From assembly GCA_029204225.1 (NCBI GenBank), contig CM055100.1:24869106-24933105 (forward strand): a DNA stretch of 64,000 bases, in the 5' to 3' direction. A program made the translations under genes and the position numbers. The notes under the pieces were generated by a model. It was not told the origin of the DNA. It saw only the letters and a program-made list of their open reading frames with translations, and did no database searches. Within the stretch, counting starts at the first letter, position 1, and each line of letters starts with the position of its first letter. This DNA comes from Diphasiastrum complanatum. Its lineage: Eukaryota > Streptophyta > Lycopodiopsida > Lycopodiales > Lycopodiaceae. Shown here piece after piece: positions 1 to 11,403 of the stretch.

Positions 1-36
1 AATTGAAAGCAAATAAAATGAAAAAAATTATTGAGA

Positions 37-891
37 TCAAGCTTGCTGAACTGGCGGAGCAGGCTGCCGAAACTTGCGTAATTGACTACCATTTACCGGA
101 GTATCAAATCGTTTTCCATCCAAGTGCTCAAGAATTATTGTGCCATAGTTCAGGATTTCCTTCACTTTATACGGGCCTTCCCCAGTAAACTTCAACTTAC
201 CCTTGATCAGCTTGGTTTTGTACATCAATGCAAGATCTCCTGCTTCCAGATCTTTCTTGTGCAATCGCCGATCGTGCCATGCCTTGCGGAGGGCTTTCTC
301 TGCTGCTAAGGCATGAACTGCCATCAATCGGGTTTCACATAATTTGTGCAACGCGTCGTGACGAAGTTGTAAAGACTGATCATCATTTAATCGTTCTGTT
401 GCTGCTATGCATAAAGATGGGATTAAAAATTCAATTGGCATAACAACATCTTGACCATAAACCAGTTGAAAAGGTGTTTGATTTGTACTATTTTTGTAAG
501 CGATTCTGAATGCCCATAATGCTGCATACAATGTACGTTCCCAATCTAACCAACTTGCTCCAACCGTCTTTGTCATAATGGTGCAGAGAATCTTATTGGA
601 AGATTCAGCTTGGCCATTTCCTCTGGGATAATATGGAGTACTAAATCTGTGTATAACAAAAAAATCTTCCAGTAAACACTTTATTGTTTGATTAACAAAG
701 TGTGTACCCCGATCACTGACAATTTCGATCGGACATCCAAATCTGATTATAATATTTTCATATAGAAACTTGGCCGTAGATTTCGCATCATCTACTTTGA
801 CAGCTTTGGCTTCAACCCACTTGGTCATATAATCAGTTGTGACGATAATGTATCGGGCCTGAGATCCAGTGTCCTCCACCCATGCCATCAT
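37..891 (-). pseudogene. gypsy integrase core and C-terminal part
   Basis: This is the longest open piece of the element (284 codons). The retroviral integrase triad is present: Asp in TTDYMTKW, Asp in IVSDRGTHF and Glu in GNGQAESSNK, with the usual spacing between the last two. The tail GPYKV..L..GT..L..LDG....VNGSQLR.F is the plant gypsy integrase C-terminal domain, and no chromodomain follows. The protein would insert the cDNA of the element into host DNA. The zinc-binding N-terminal part lies upstream in another frame (892-1,291), so the protein is broken as a whole. Confidence 0.93.
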
Positions 892-1515
892 GTGAAAACA
901 TGATTAGATTTGGTACTTCATGCAGTAAAACACATCTTTGTAAAATATTATCTGATCCACGACGATACAATTGTCCTGCAATTAGTTGATAAGGTTGAGC
1001 CTTATGAATCAATTGTCTTTTCTGTACTTTTGTCAAAGAGTCATTCGGTTGTCCTAGCATCAGGTACTCAAAAATATCTGCCGCCCACTCGGGTACTGCT
1101 TCAACATAGAACAACGCAGCATCTGGCAGTTCATCATCCACTTTAGTATTAACTGGTGCGGATTCAATTCGTGGAACGTGATCGGCTAGATAATGTTGCT
1201 TCCCCTTTCTGACCACAATTCGAAAGCCAAATTTAGTCAGTAATAATAACCATCTTGCAATACGTCCAGTATTACACGTCTTATTTACCAAGTAAGTAAC
1301 GGTTGATGATCTGTATAAAATGCAAAGTGCGTTTCCATGAGATAGTGATGAAATTTCCGAACAAAAAAAATCATGGCTAGCGCTTCACGTTCTGTTGTTG
1401 AATAATTCTTCTCTGGATCTGTAAGTTGTCTGCTTGCAAATCGTATAGGATAATCCTTCTTATAGTCACTTGACTGCGTCAAAACTGATCCAATGGTGTA
1501 TTTTGAGGCATCCAT
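892..1515 (-). pseudogene. gypsy RNase H and integrase N-terminal region
   Basis: The first part (1,285-1,515) starts with MDASKYTIGSVLTQ, the RNase H active-site strand, followed by YPIRFASRQLTDPEKNYSTTEREALA and FAFYTDHQPLLTW. It continues in another frame to ADHVPRIESAP, the end of RNase H (usually ADxLSR), then QLYRRGSDNILQRCV and HEVPNLIMFSHDGMGGGH, which is the His-containing zinc-binding N-terminus of integrase. RNase H degrades the RNA strand during reverse transcription. A frameshift near 1,285 splits the unit. Confidence 0.88.
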
Positions 1516-1647
1516 ATGAACATGAAACTCTAATGTCCAATCTGGAGAACGCAGTATTGGTGCTGAAGATAATGCTTTTTTTAACTTTTCAAAGGCTTCT
1601 AATGCCTCTACTGTCCAAATAGGAACAATAGTTAATTTGTATATAGG

Positions 1648-3285
1648 TCATGCTAAATCCGCAAAGAAGATAATAAAAATTCGATAGTAGTTCGCATGAC
1701 CCATAAACACATAAACTCCTCGAATTGTTGCTGGCGGTGGCAATTTCACAATAACTTTGATCTTAGAATAATTGGGGGCAATACCATGTCTTGATATCAC
1801 ATGTCCAAGCACCACTCCGTGAGAAACCCATATCTGGCATTTTTCTGGATTTAGAGAAATCTGATATTTGTGGCATCTTTCAAAGACTTTCTCCAATCAA
1901 GCCAGGTGGTCTGTATCTGTACTATGAACTCCCAAGTTGTCCAAGTAGATTTCAAGAAATTTCTGCAGATAATCTTTAAAGGCAAATTGCATTACTCTTT
2001 GGAATGAACTTGGTGCATTACAGAGTCCAAACGGCATTACTTTGTAAGCATAGTTGCCCCATTCTGTTGCAAAAGCAGTTTTGTGGTGATCGGCAAGTGC
2101 AATCTTAACCTGGTTGTAACCACTAAATCCATCCAGGAAACTATAAGCTTCCACTCCAGCAAGGCAATCCAAAATGCTTTCAGTAAAAGGCAACGGAAAG
2201 TGATCCTTCCGTGTCACTTTATTCAATGATTTGAGATTCACACAGATTCGCGATTTTCCATTTTTCTTAGAAACAATGACAATCGGTGAAATCCATTCGG
2301 TATGCTCGATCTCATAAATGAAATCGGCGTCAAGCAATCTCTGAAGTTCTTTCTTTATCAAATCTGCCACATTAGGATTACAGCGATAGAACTTTGTAAC
2401 CTTTGGTACTACATCAGGTACTATAGGTATGGTATGTTCAATGACTGATGTCGGAATACCCTTCAAATCTTGATAAGTCCATGCAAAACAATCTTGATAC
2501 TTAATAAGTAGCAAACAAAGTGCTTGATACTGTTCAGGAGTAAGTTGTGATCCCACTTGTACAATCTTTTCTGGTTCTCCTGGTTCTGCAAGATTCATTG
2601 GTTGCATCCTAGTTGGGCCATCGTAAACCTCTTTAGATTCCGGCATGTGTTCTTCAGGTTCATGATGTGCTTTAGGTAACATGATAACCACATCATCCAG
2701 TGTATAACGTTTAAAATGCTCTGGCATATCATGCTGGACTACATTTGCTTGTTCTTTTTCAAAAAGACTTGTCTTGGATATTCGTTTAGTCTTCTTAGCA
2801 GGAATTGATCGTGGAGGTGATGACTTTCGGGATGATAAATCTTTCTTCTCAGGTGAAAACTTCCTAGATGATGACGTCTTGCTGGAGATCTGACTTGAAG
2901 AATCATTCTTCACTTTTCCTTTGCCTTTATCCAATAGAGGTGGCACTTCCTTTAAATCGATCTTTTGAGGGGGATTTTCCCATTTTAGGACCGTATTATA
3001 ATGTTGCTTTGCTTGTTTCTTTGTCATCGAACCTGTCATCCTGTCTCCCTTCAATATAACTGCTTTGGGCGATTTGATTGTTGGTTCATCAGGATCATTA
3101 CGCACTCCAAATCTGGTCGGATCCATATGATGTAGAATCTGTTCATCCGTAAGTTCTGCATTGCCATCATAAGTTAAGGCATGGCTCATTGGTATGAGAT
3201 CATCCTCAATTGGATCTGGTATAGGTTCCGTTGATATCCAGGCTACATTCAACACATTTAGTGGAAACGTGATTGGCGTATCCAA
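1648..3285 (-). pseudogene. gypsy reverse transcriptase with N-terminal linker
   Basis: A 462-codon open stretch (1,897-3,285) holds a charged linker (about residues 80-220), then the RT fingers and palm: ICVNLKSLNKVTRKDHFPLP, FLDGFSGYNQ (first catalytic Asp), FATEWGNYAYKVMPFGLCNAP. The second catalytic motif reads IYLDN instead of the expected YxDD, so one catalytic Asp is lost. The thumb (1,648-1,896) follows after a stop: CHKYQISLNPEKC and the VVLGHVISRHGI motif, then the MGHANYYRIFI connection. The enzyme would copy element RNA to cDNA; this copy should be inactive. Confidence 0.93.
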
Positions 3286-3288
3286 AGT

Positions 3289-4155
3289 TCAATCTAACAA
3301 GGAAATCTCGCTCATCTTTGATTGAATATCTTGTTGACACATATATCCTGCTGTACAATCAATTGTTGCTAGAGCTTCGTTCCAATTGACAGTATCCGTT
3401 TGAGAATCGTAGTGAACTCCCAATTTTTTCTCTGGTCGATCACAAGTGTGATCCGTTGTTGATGAATCGTCATCCACTTTTTGAACCACTAGCTTGATAG
3501 TCCAAGTCGTAGGATCAATTTTAACTGCACGTTCATGATTTTCAAAAGTGATTTTGCTGGTACCCCAGTTATGAATTACTTGCGCAACTCGTAACCATGG
3601 ACGTCCTAAGAGAACTCAGTAGACATTTGGTGCTTCTGGTAAGTCCATCACAACGAAAGTAATGACGAACTGTACTCCTGCAATCCTGACAGGTATATCT
3701 TCCACCATTCCTCGTGGATGAACCGTCTTTTGATCAGCTAGCTTAATAGCAAAAGTAGCAGGCTTAATCTTTGTAAGGCCCCATTGTGTACATAGCTTTG
3801 TAAAAATCAGGCTAACTCCTGAACCGTCGTCTATCACGGCTGCTTCTTTAGAGAATTGTCTATGTTGTATCGACAGAGTGATATTCTTTTGTTCACTTTT
3901 CCAAGCTGCTCCAACGTGTAGTACATCGTTAGATTCTTCAAATCCAACACAAAAAAGCGGCTCCTGATGGTCTTCTGATTCTTCTTGAGCTAACTTTTGC
4001 ACTAAGACTTCTTTTGCTTTTGGCACCAACTTTAGGAGCTCTCCCAATGAAATATTGATCTTGTTAGACAAAATATTCATGAGTAATTCTGTATGTGGTG
4101 CTTCCGGTTCAGTCATCTTGAAGGGTTCTTCGTGATGATGTAATTGATCATTCAT
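3289..4155 (-). pseudogene. gypsy protease region
   Basis: The piece at 3,616-4,155 contains AVIDDGSGVSLIFTKLC, a retropepsin active site of the D-[ST]-G type (here DGSG), followed by the ILI-like strand VQFVITFVVMDLPEAPNVY that usually precedes the YRVLLGRPWL motif. That motif can be read in the next frame upstream of the RT (GRPWL..AQVI at about 3,540-3,615). Retropepsin would cut the Gag-Pol polyprotein. Stops at about 3,490 and 3,616 interrupt the frame. Confidence 0.8.
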
Positions 4156-4413
4156 ATCCGTACGTAAATTTTTTGGAGGCTACAATGGTGTTCAACTGTT
4201 ACTTTAGCAGCTTCAAGTTCCTCTTCTTCTTGCAGATGCTTAATTAACTATCTCATATCCTGATATCTTCGTTTTTCTACATTAAGATTTGGATAGACTT
4301 CCGATGTTGTTGGTGTATCGTTTAGTGGTATAGAATCAGCAGGTACTGAATCCACTACTGGTTCTTTTTGCTTTTGTGCTCTGGTGACCACCATCAAGGG
4401 TGCACTTGGTTTA

Positions 4414-5827
4414 TTATGAGCTACCTCCTTGCTTGATTGTTATCAAATTTACAGGTGCTATAGCTGGTGGTGGCTTCGGTCTTGTTGGACAGTCTTTATA
4501 GCAATGCCCATATCCACAGTCACGACAGAATGGTACAAATTTTCCTTTATTTGGGCATTCTGCAACTCTGTGATTTTCTCCACATGCATCCAAGTGGTGC
4601 TCTGGCCCAATTTCTCGAGGCTTGTTGTTGAGCGGCAGCATAAATGGCATACTGTTCTGAAAATCCACCTTCCTGATCATTACCATAGCTCCATTGCTCA
4701 GCACTTCCGTAAGGTTCTGGTTCCATCAAATTGGCAGGAGGAGCGGAGTGCTTTGGTGGGGCAGGCAAAGCTAGACGTTCCGAGTATCCAAGAGTAGATT
4801 GTCGTAGTCTTGCTACTGGATTGCCTCCATATTGTGGATCTCGATATCCCATCTGGGCATACCGTTGCTGAATCATCCGAGGGTTGAAGTTGCAAAAGGC
4901 AGTCTCATGGTCAGGTGAATTACACAGATGGCAAACACTGATTTCCATTTATTTTTTCAATTGAGGACACTCGTTCACTGTGTGATTTCCTGTACAAATA
5001 AAATACCAAACATTTTCCCTGGTAGAAAAAGTCTTTGCAAACTTCTCAGGTTCATTGTTCGTTTCTCCGTGGAAATTTTCCAATGCTTTGATCTTCTCAT
5101 CAAATTGCAACTGCAACTTTTCCATCTGTTTCAACTGGGTCTTCCCAAGTTTCTCGAACTCATTGAGCATCATTTTTGCAGTAGAATTGGCATTCGTTGA
5201 TGCAATAGTGGTGGATGTCGTAGTAGTCTGCCCTGCTGTATAAGGCAACATACTGACATTCGGCTCATCATCTGAATTTTCATTTTCCTCCCGAATTGTA
5301 TCGTCCATCGCATTTTGCAAAAGTGCGTACTCATTATGGCGTTTCAGTTCACGTCTGATCCGTTTAGGTAGACTTGACAAAAACCACATAATCATGGCAT
5401 TTTCATTAATCAGCTCAGGCTCACATTCAGATCTAAGACATTTCACCCTTTCGATGTAATCTCGAACCATTTCCCGCTTTTCCATTTTAATTTTACTTAA
5501 AAGTAAGAAAGGGTCTTCCATATACTTCCGCGGTTTGAACCGTGTGTTAAGGGCTCGTTTGACAGCCTCGCAATCTGTACGCTGAGTTTCATCTTGGTTA
5601 TAGTACCAATCTTGTGTTGCGCCTGTTAAGGCCATAGGAAACAGCCTAAGTTTATCTTGAGGATAAATCTCACCATAGACCTCACAGGATTCAACATAGA
5701 TCTAAAGAAATCTAACTGGATCTCTTAATCCATTATATTTGGGTAGATCCAATCGGGGTGCTCTTCTAACAATAATTGGATTGACCTCCTGTGGAGCACC
5801 TCCAGGAGCAGCTCCAGAGGCAGCCAT
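4414..5827 (-). pseudogene. gypsy gag (capsid and nucleocapsid)
   Basis: The start ATG at 5,827 opens MAASGAAPGGAPQ..., a Gly/Ala/Pro start common in plant gypsy Gag. One in-frame TAG follows after LRDPVRFL. The capsid part (4,949-5,635) shows the retrotransposon-gag pattern MALTGATQDWYYNQ, W..LLSKIKMEKREMV..YIERVKCLRSEC and IMWFLSSLPKRIRREL. A Ser/Thr-rich and coiled-coil region (LGKTQLKQMEKLQLQFDEKIKAL) precedes several zinc knuckles: CHLCNSPDHETAFC is an intact CX2CX4HX4C and CRDCGYGHCYKDC is degenerate. Gag would form the virus-like particle and bind RNA. Frameshifts near 4,948 and 4,704 break it. Confidence 0.88.
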
Positions 5828-7007
5828 CTTACAAATTTAGATCAAATTGATAATGTAATTGGATATAGATTTTTTCAAAAACTATCTCAGATTAGATCTG
5901 CTAGCTCTATTCCACTTTTCAAGAATCTGATTCTATATGATGAAAAACTACCCAAAATTCGATCAATCGATACTTCTCAAAAATGATAAATCTCTCAAAG
6001 TCCAATTCAGAATATATCAGATCTGATCCAAATTTTGACAGAGACTTGATCTGGAAAATCAGAAACTAGAAATAAGACTGGCGAAGGTTCTCTAGGCGAA
6101 GGTTCAACAATGCTATTTTGGGATAAAAACTCTCTGAACACTTTTCTAGCAATTTCTTGAAAAATAACCTTCGTCGACTTCTCGGATGGAAGATCTGACA
6201 CTAATAAAACTATGGACAATCGGACGAAGGTTTCTGACACAAGAAAATACAGTTTTTATGATCTAACGAGGGTAAAAATCAAGATTTTTTGTGATATGAT
6301 CAAGATAAATCTTCGCCGAACTCAAAAATAGTATTTTTATATAAATAGAATGTTCTGGAAACTCGGCAAAGGTTATGGTGAAGGATCAAGAGTAATACTG
6401 GTAATTTTGCAAAAAAGTGACTTTTTTGGCAAAAATATGACAATATGACAATCGATTCTCTGAAAACCTGTATGATAATATTTTTGGTATTATTTTTGGC
6501 AGTAGATAGATTTGAATCACATCTAAGCACAATGAATTGGGCGAAGGTTCTTTTTCTGTATTTTTTAGGGTTTTGATAATTTTGGTGTTTTCTGGTGGTT
6601 TTTCTGATATTTCTGGAAATCTGTTGGGAATTAATCTTCGCCCTTCAAACCGAAAGTTCTGTAAACAAAAACAAAGGTGTCTGCAACTTGGCGAAGGTTT
6701 CCTGGAAGAGGGTAAAAAGTTATGAGCTATGATGACACTTTTTGCCTCTTTTTGACAAATTTGATAGATTTTTGTTATTTTCTCTGATATCTCAGATCCA
6801 AATGGATCTTAAGATTGGTGATCTGAATAGCTTTTCCTATTTAATAATCAGATTAGATTTCAAACAAGAAAATCCACTCAAATCTAGCAAAATCAATTCC
6901 AAACTAACCCTACAATGTAGTTTTAACACTATTCATGCCATGACAAGATGCCTAATGCAAGCTAACCATCAGCCAAACATGCTGCAAACTGAAAAATTGG
7001 TGTAGCT
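5828..7007 (-). other. Untranslated leader of the gypsy element
   Basis: These 1.2 kb separate the primer site from gag and hold no convincing frame. The word GGCGAAGGTT, or close variants, recurs on both strands (near 6,080, 6,097, 6,219, 6,367, 6,540 and 6,692; inverted near 6,168, 6,309 and 6,633). The function is unknown; packaging or regulatory roles are possible. Confidence 0.6.
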
Positions 7008-7024
7008 CCCCGGCAACGGCGCCA
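7008..7024 (-). promoter_or_regulatory. Primer-binding site, tRNA-Asp
   Basis: On the minus strand this reads TGGCGCCGTTGCCGGGG, complementary to the 3' end of plant tRNA-Asp including CCA. It lies 4 nt inside the LTR edge, as expected for a minus-strand primer site. Confidence 0.93.
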
Positions 7025-7028
7025 AAAT

Positions 7029-7887
7029 TGTAGTGGGTTTCTTTCCTTGCCTAACCTGAATCCAAGATCTAGTCAATCTAGTATCAAAGAGACGGAGTTA
7101 GTTGTCACGCGTAGGTTCGTTCCCATGAGAGCAATAGTATAGTTTAGATTTCAACATGAATGGAGGATCTAACACTAACATCCATTAACACTAAGCATTA
7201 ACACTACATCCATTAACCCTACTTCCATTAACCCTAAATCCACAACAATGATAGAGACTTACTCTTCTCTCTCTCCCTTTCTCTCTCACAAAAAGCATAA
7301 GAAATAGCAATCCCAATAATGATCAAATCCAACACTTAGCAAAATCCAAAGAAAGCATGAGAAATGGAGGAGAAGAGAGGAAGAGCAAGGACATTCATCA
7401 ATCCATCTCTAAAGAGAACCAATCTGCTTTATTGAAATGAGGAAATGAACATGAGGAACTACTCGAATTGGTCCCTTTTTATAGTAGAGAGGAGGACCCT
7501 GGCCTCTAAATCCTATTGGTCCAGTCTTGCCTCTCTTTTTATTCAAATTTAAAAAAGTGTGAGAACCATCAAAATTGGAGGAAAACCCAACTTTATTCAC
7601 TAACTTGACATTTAGGCCCTACGACATTAAAAGTCCCGCAAAAAGGTCTCAAGTCCTTTTATTAACTTTTAATTAATCAAATAACTATGTGATCATTGCG
7701 TTGGACTTACACATGCAACCCTAAACCCTAAATCCCTCTCACTTATTAACTAGGGTTAGGGTTGCTTGAAATCTCACCATTTGTCTTTAATTGTTTTGAA
7801 TGTTGAGTTCTTACCATATTGTACTTCATTTTCAGGCCGGAGTCCGTACTCTGACAGGTTTTCACACGTGTGAAACCAACAACTACA
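7029..7887 (-). repeat. 5' LTR of the gypsy element (859 bp)
   Basis: The edges are TGTAGT...ACTACA, a perfect 6-bp inverted pair with TG/CA ends. The inner edge adjoins the primer site. The LTR contains a TATA box on the minus strand, a degenerate tandem array with a CATTAACMCTA core at about 7,165-7,245, and a hairpin of telomere-like arms at 7,715-7,765. Its partner LTR is outside the window, so the target-site duplication cannot be tested; the 5 bp just outside are ATTCC. Confidence 0.9.
7474..7484 (-). promoter_or_regulatory. TATA box in the gypsy LTR
   Basis: The minus strand reads CTATAAAAAGG, a good plant TATA box, placed inside the LTR where the element transcript would start about 30 nt further on. 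Confidence 0.6.
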
Positions 7888-7981
7888 ATTCCTATTCAAT
7901 TATAATTGTTCTTGTTAGACTTTCTCATGTAGAATTGATTTAGATTAATCTAATCTTGTGTAGATTGGTAAAGCTTTCAAT

Positions 7982-8481
7982 TTGCTAGAAGACTTTAGGT
8001 TCAGATCTCTTAGTGAAATCATAGGAGTTTCAAGTGCTTTTTCACAATTAAAATGGCATCAATGGGTGGTTTTCACATCCACTAATTATGCTATTTGGAA
8101 AGTTATAATGGAGTCTTTGCTTGTACTCCCTGACATTTATGACATGGTTCTTGAGGTAGAAGAAGAACCTCAAGGAGGTGCTGAAATGGTAAAGTACAAG
8201 AAGAGATGCAGTGGATTCACTAAAAGCAATTTATGAATCCAAGAATACTTCAAGGATACTCATGCTAAGGAATCAAATTCTTTAAAGCATGAGAGGAAGT
8301 AATGAAAGTACCCAAAATTATGTTCTTAGGATCAAATCCTTGAATAGGGGGTTGTCTTCTATAGGTGATAAGATCCAAGATACTGAATTAGTTCAAATCA
8401 TTTTGAATGGATGAGGAGATGATTATTCTAATATTGTTCAAACTTTGCTATTCAAGATTCACTTCCTAATGTTGAAAAGCT
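7982..8481 (+). pseudogene. copia B gag, N-terminal part
   Basis: The piece reads FTSTNYAIWKVIMESLLVLPD, the plant copia Gag start (xNYxxWxxxM), then DMVLEVEEEPQ. Further on, in other frames, come LYESKNTSR-like and QIILNG-like words that match Gag of element A (12,897-13,793). Several frameshifts and a stop (TGA near 8,410) break it. Gag would coat the element RNA. Confidence 0.8.
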
Positions 8482-8488
8482 TCAAAGT

Positions 8489-9529
8489 GTGCTTGTAAGT
8501 GAGGAAAGTAGAATGCTTCATATCAAAAGTAGGATGAGTTTCTTATCTTTGAATGATGGTGATGAAAAAGCTAACTTTTCTTTGAAAGACAAGAATAAAA
8601 ACTTTCCATCCAAGAAGACTCAAGACATGGAGATGGAGAGCAAGGATGGAGCATCAAGTTCCAAAGGCAAGAGCAAGAAGGACAAGAAGAAGCTAAAGCG
8701 TTTCTTTTGCGGAAAAAAGAGACACTTTGCATCCGAGTGTTACAAAAAGAAGAATGCCCAAGAAAAAGACAATCAAGGCAACCTTGTGCTTGAGGAGGAG
8801 GAAGAATGCAACCTATCTTTGATGGTATCCTCACCACGAACATCTAATCAAAACACATGGTGGATTGATAGTGTGGCAAGTTCCCACATGACTCACCAAA
8901 AAGACTACTTTTCAAATCTACTTTCTTACAATAGTTCTAAGAGATATATATTCATAGCTAGTGATCAAGAATGTGAGATTGTAGGAGTTGGATCCATTTC
9001 TTTATTTCTAGGATCATCTAAAAAAGTAGATCTAGACAATGTTCTATGTGTACCTTCAATTACAAAGAACTTGTTGAGTGTAGGACAACTTATGGATAGT
9101 GGATTAGATGTACATTTCAAGCATGGAGCATGTTCTATCTTGAAAAATGAAAAATATATTGCTCTTATGTATGTCACCTTTATTGATGATAGATCAAGAT
9201 ATTCTTGGCTTTATTTCTTTTCTAAGAAAAGTGAAGTTTTTGAGTCCTTTGTAAAGTTTAAAACTGTTGTGGAAAAGCAACTTAATACTAGCTTGAAGGT
9301 ATTAAGATGTGATAATGGAGGGGAGTACATCTCCAATAGGATGAAAGAGTTTTGTGAAACTAATGGCATTAGGAGAGAGTTTACATGCACATACACTCCA
9401 CAACAAAATGGAGTAGCTGAGAGAAAGAATAGAACATTATGTGAGTGTGCTAAAGCCTTGCGATTCGATGCATCCCTACCTATTTCATTTTGGGAGAACT
9501 ATTTTATGTGCAAACTTTCTATGCAATAG
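8489..9529 (+). pseudogene. copia B nucleocapsid-protease-integrase, internally deleted
   Basis: In one 346-codon frame: zinc knuckle FFCGKKRHFASEC (second Cys present, Gly-His spacing altered by K for G), then the protease site WWIDSVASSHM, where the catalytic DSGA has become DSVA. The frame then jumps from the protease tail (HFKHGACSILKNEKY) directly into the integrase core (MYVTFIDDRSRYSW), so the GAG-pre-integrase and HHCC parts are deleted. The second Asp (RCDNGGEY) and Glu (NGVAERKNRT) of the integrase are present. The deletion keeps the frame open. Confidence 0.88.
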
Positions 9530-9835
9530 AATGATTAATAGTGCCATTGAAGGACTTACACCTTTTGAATTATTGTATGGCAAAAATCCAAATCTTAGTG
9601 ATTTGATAGTTTTGGATGTACTTGTTGTGTACATATTCCTTTAGAAGCAAGGAAAAAGGAAGATTTAACTTCATTCAAAGGCATTGTTGGTTATAGTGAA
9701 AATAGTAAAGCCTATAGGATATTTGATCCTATTACCAAGAAAGTTGTTGTATGTAGAGATGTACTTTTTGATGAATCTCTCCAAGCCAAAGGAAAGGTAA
9801 ATTCCAACAACACTCAACTTGTCAAAGATCATGCT
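9530..9835 (+). pseudogene. copia B integrase C-terminal part
   Basis: After a frameshift at about 9,500 the integrase continues: CNRMINSAIEGLTPFELLYGKNPNLS, then in another frame FKGIVGYSENSKAYRIFDP and KVVVCRDVLFDE, the typical copia integrase tail. It is not translatable as one frame. Confidence 0.8.
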
Positions 9836-10878
9836 ATGGCTGAGGAGGAGGTTCAAGAAAATGGAGACCAAGAGGATCTTGCTCAAGATCGAAAGGAGCC
9901 AAGAAGATCATCAAGGACAAGGATTGAGCCATCAAGGCTCACTTATAGTGACAAAGGGGAGCAAAGGGAAGATTCTCAACTACACACCTCTTTTTCTTTT
10001 TTGACTACTATGCTTGAAGAACCAACTAGTTTTGAGGAAGCATTTAAATCTCAATATTGGAGGAAAGCAATGCAAGCAGAATTTGATGCCTTAATGGAAA
10101 ATCAAACTTGGAAGATTGTTGAACCTCTTACTTGTGAATGGATATATAGATTGAAATATAATCAAGATGGTTCCATTCATAAGTATAAAGCAGAACTTGT
10201 AGCAAAAGGTTTTTTGCAAGTCAAAGGCATAGATTATGACGAAACCTTTGCACCTATTGCAAAGCTTGTAACCATTAGACTAATCATATGTCTTGCTACT
10301 TCTTTCAAATGGGAGCTCTTCTAACTTGATGTGACAAATGCTTCCCTGAATGGATTATTGGAAGAGGAAATCTATATGTGCCAACCCGAGGGTTTCATCA
10401 AAGATGAAGAAGAAGTCAAGGTGTACTTTTTGAAGAAGAGTCTTTATGGATTCAAGCAAGCACCAAGAGCATGGTACTATAGGTTGCATTCCTATCTTAT
10501 TTCCTATAAACCATCATTGTACTACAAATGTAGTGATGTAAAGATCATTATCTTAATGTTGATGACATTATACTCATAGGAAATGATCTAGATGGCATCA
10601 AAGATGTGAAATTTTCCTTGTCTAGTGAATTTAAGATGGTAGATCTAGAACTTCTAAAAATTACACTTGGAATAGAAGTCACTAGAAGTAATGATTTTAC
10701 TTTCATATGTCAATCTAAGTATGCTAGATCCATCTTAGCAAAGTTTGGCATGAATGCTTGTAAAGGAATTGAAACTCCCATGGAACTAAGTGTAAAAGTT
10801 TCTAAGGAAAGTGATGAAGCATCCTTTGAGGACATCACTACCTATAGATTGCTTATTGGTTATTTGATCCATCACTAG
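9836..10878 (+). pseudogene. copia B reverse transcriptase
   Basis: The linker RKEPRRSSRTRIEPSRLTY is followed by the RT start (FEEAFKSQYWRKAMQAEFDALMENQTWKIV), KYKAELVAKGFLQVKGIDYDETFAPIAKL, DVTNASLNGLLEEEIYMCQPEGF and KSLYGFKQAPRAWY. The catalytic YVDD can be read as NVDDIILIG at about 10,557. Stops at 10,324 and 10,579 and frameshifts split it into at least three pieces. Confidence 0.9.
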
Positions 10879-10893
10879 ACCAGATCTTAGCTT

Positions 10894-11391
10894 TTGTGTT
10901 GGCAAATTGAGTCAATACATGCAAAGTCCACTAATATGTCATCTAAAAAGTGCCAAAAGGTGTTAAGATACATCTCGGCTACAAGAAACTTTGGCATAGT
11001 TTCCAAAAAGCAAGATATCATCTCTCTTTCATCAACAGAGTCCGAGTGTAAAGTTATGACAACAACAAAAAAGGAGGTTCTTTGGCTTAAAAGGCTTTTG
11101 GAGGAGCTTCAAGTGATCAAGGATGAAGACATTCCATGCATATATTGTGACAATCAAACAGCTCAACAACTTGCAAACAATCCAATGTTTCATGCTCGAA
11201 CAAAGCACATTGAAATTTCACATCATTTCATGAGAGAGAAAGTGCAAGCAAAGGAGATCAAGCTTATTTATGTTTCATCATCAGATTGCATTGCTGATAT
11301 ACTCACCAAGGCATTGCCAAAAGATCCATTTGTAGAGTTAAGATTGGCTCTTGGAGTTGTAGATAGATGTATGCTAGATTTACCAAGCTAG
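10894..11391 (+). pseudogene. copia B RNase H
   Basis: A 165-codon frame shows KVLRYISATRNFGI, SLSSTESECKVMTTTKKEVLWL, CDNQTAQQLANNPMFHARTKHIEI and ADILTKALPKDPF, all hallmark copia RNase H motifs. Its start has lost the GFSDSDWA region (sequence jumps from LRYISATRNFGIVSKKQ to DIISLSS). It ends with a stop 12 nt before the LTR. Confidence 0.9.
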
Positions 11392-11403
11392 ATTTTTGAG
11401 GAG

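Larger units (their letters stand above)
1..7887 (-). mobile_element. Ty3/gypsy LTR retrotransposon, 5' 7.9 kb, decayed
   Basis: Reading the minus strand from 7,887 down: 5' LTR, tRNA-Asp primer site, long untranslated leader, gag with zinc knuckles, protease, reverse transcriptase, RNase H and integrase. The order RT-RH-IN is that of Ty3/gypsy. The 3' LTR lies beyond the window start. No chromodomain follows the integrase, and the tRNA-Asp primer site is usual in the Tat/Athila group, so that lineage is likely (inference). Many frameshifts and stops show the copy is dead. It lies directly next to a copia body that starts at about 7,982. Confidence 0.93.
7982..11403 (+). mobile_element. Ty1/copia element body B, decayed, no 5' LTR
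   Basis: Gag, protease, integrase, RT and RNase H follow in copia order (IN before RT) with many frameshifts and internal deletions. No LTR or primer site is visible upstream, where the gypsy LTR ends 95 bp before. Its 3' end runs straight into the LTR at 11,404. Confidence 0.9.
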
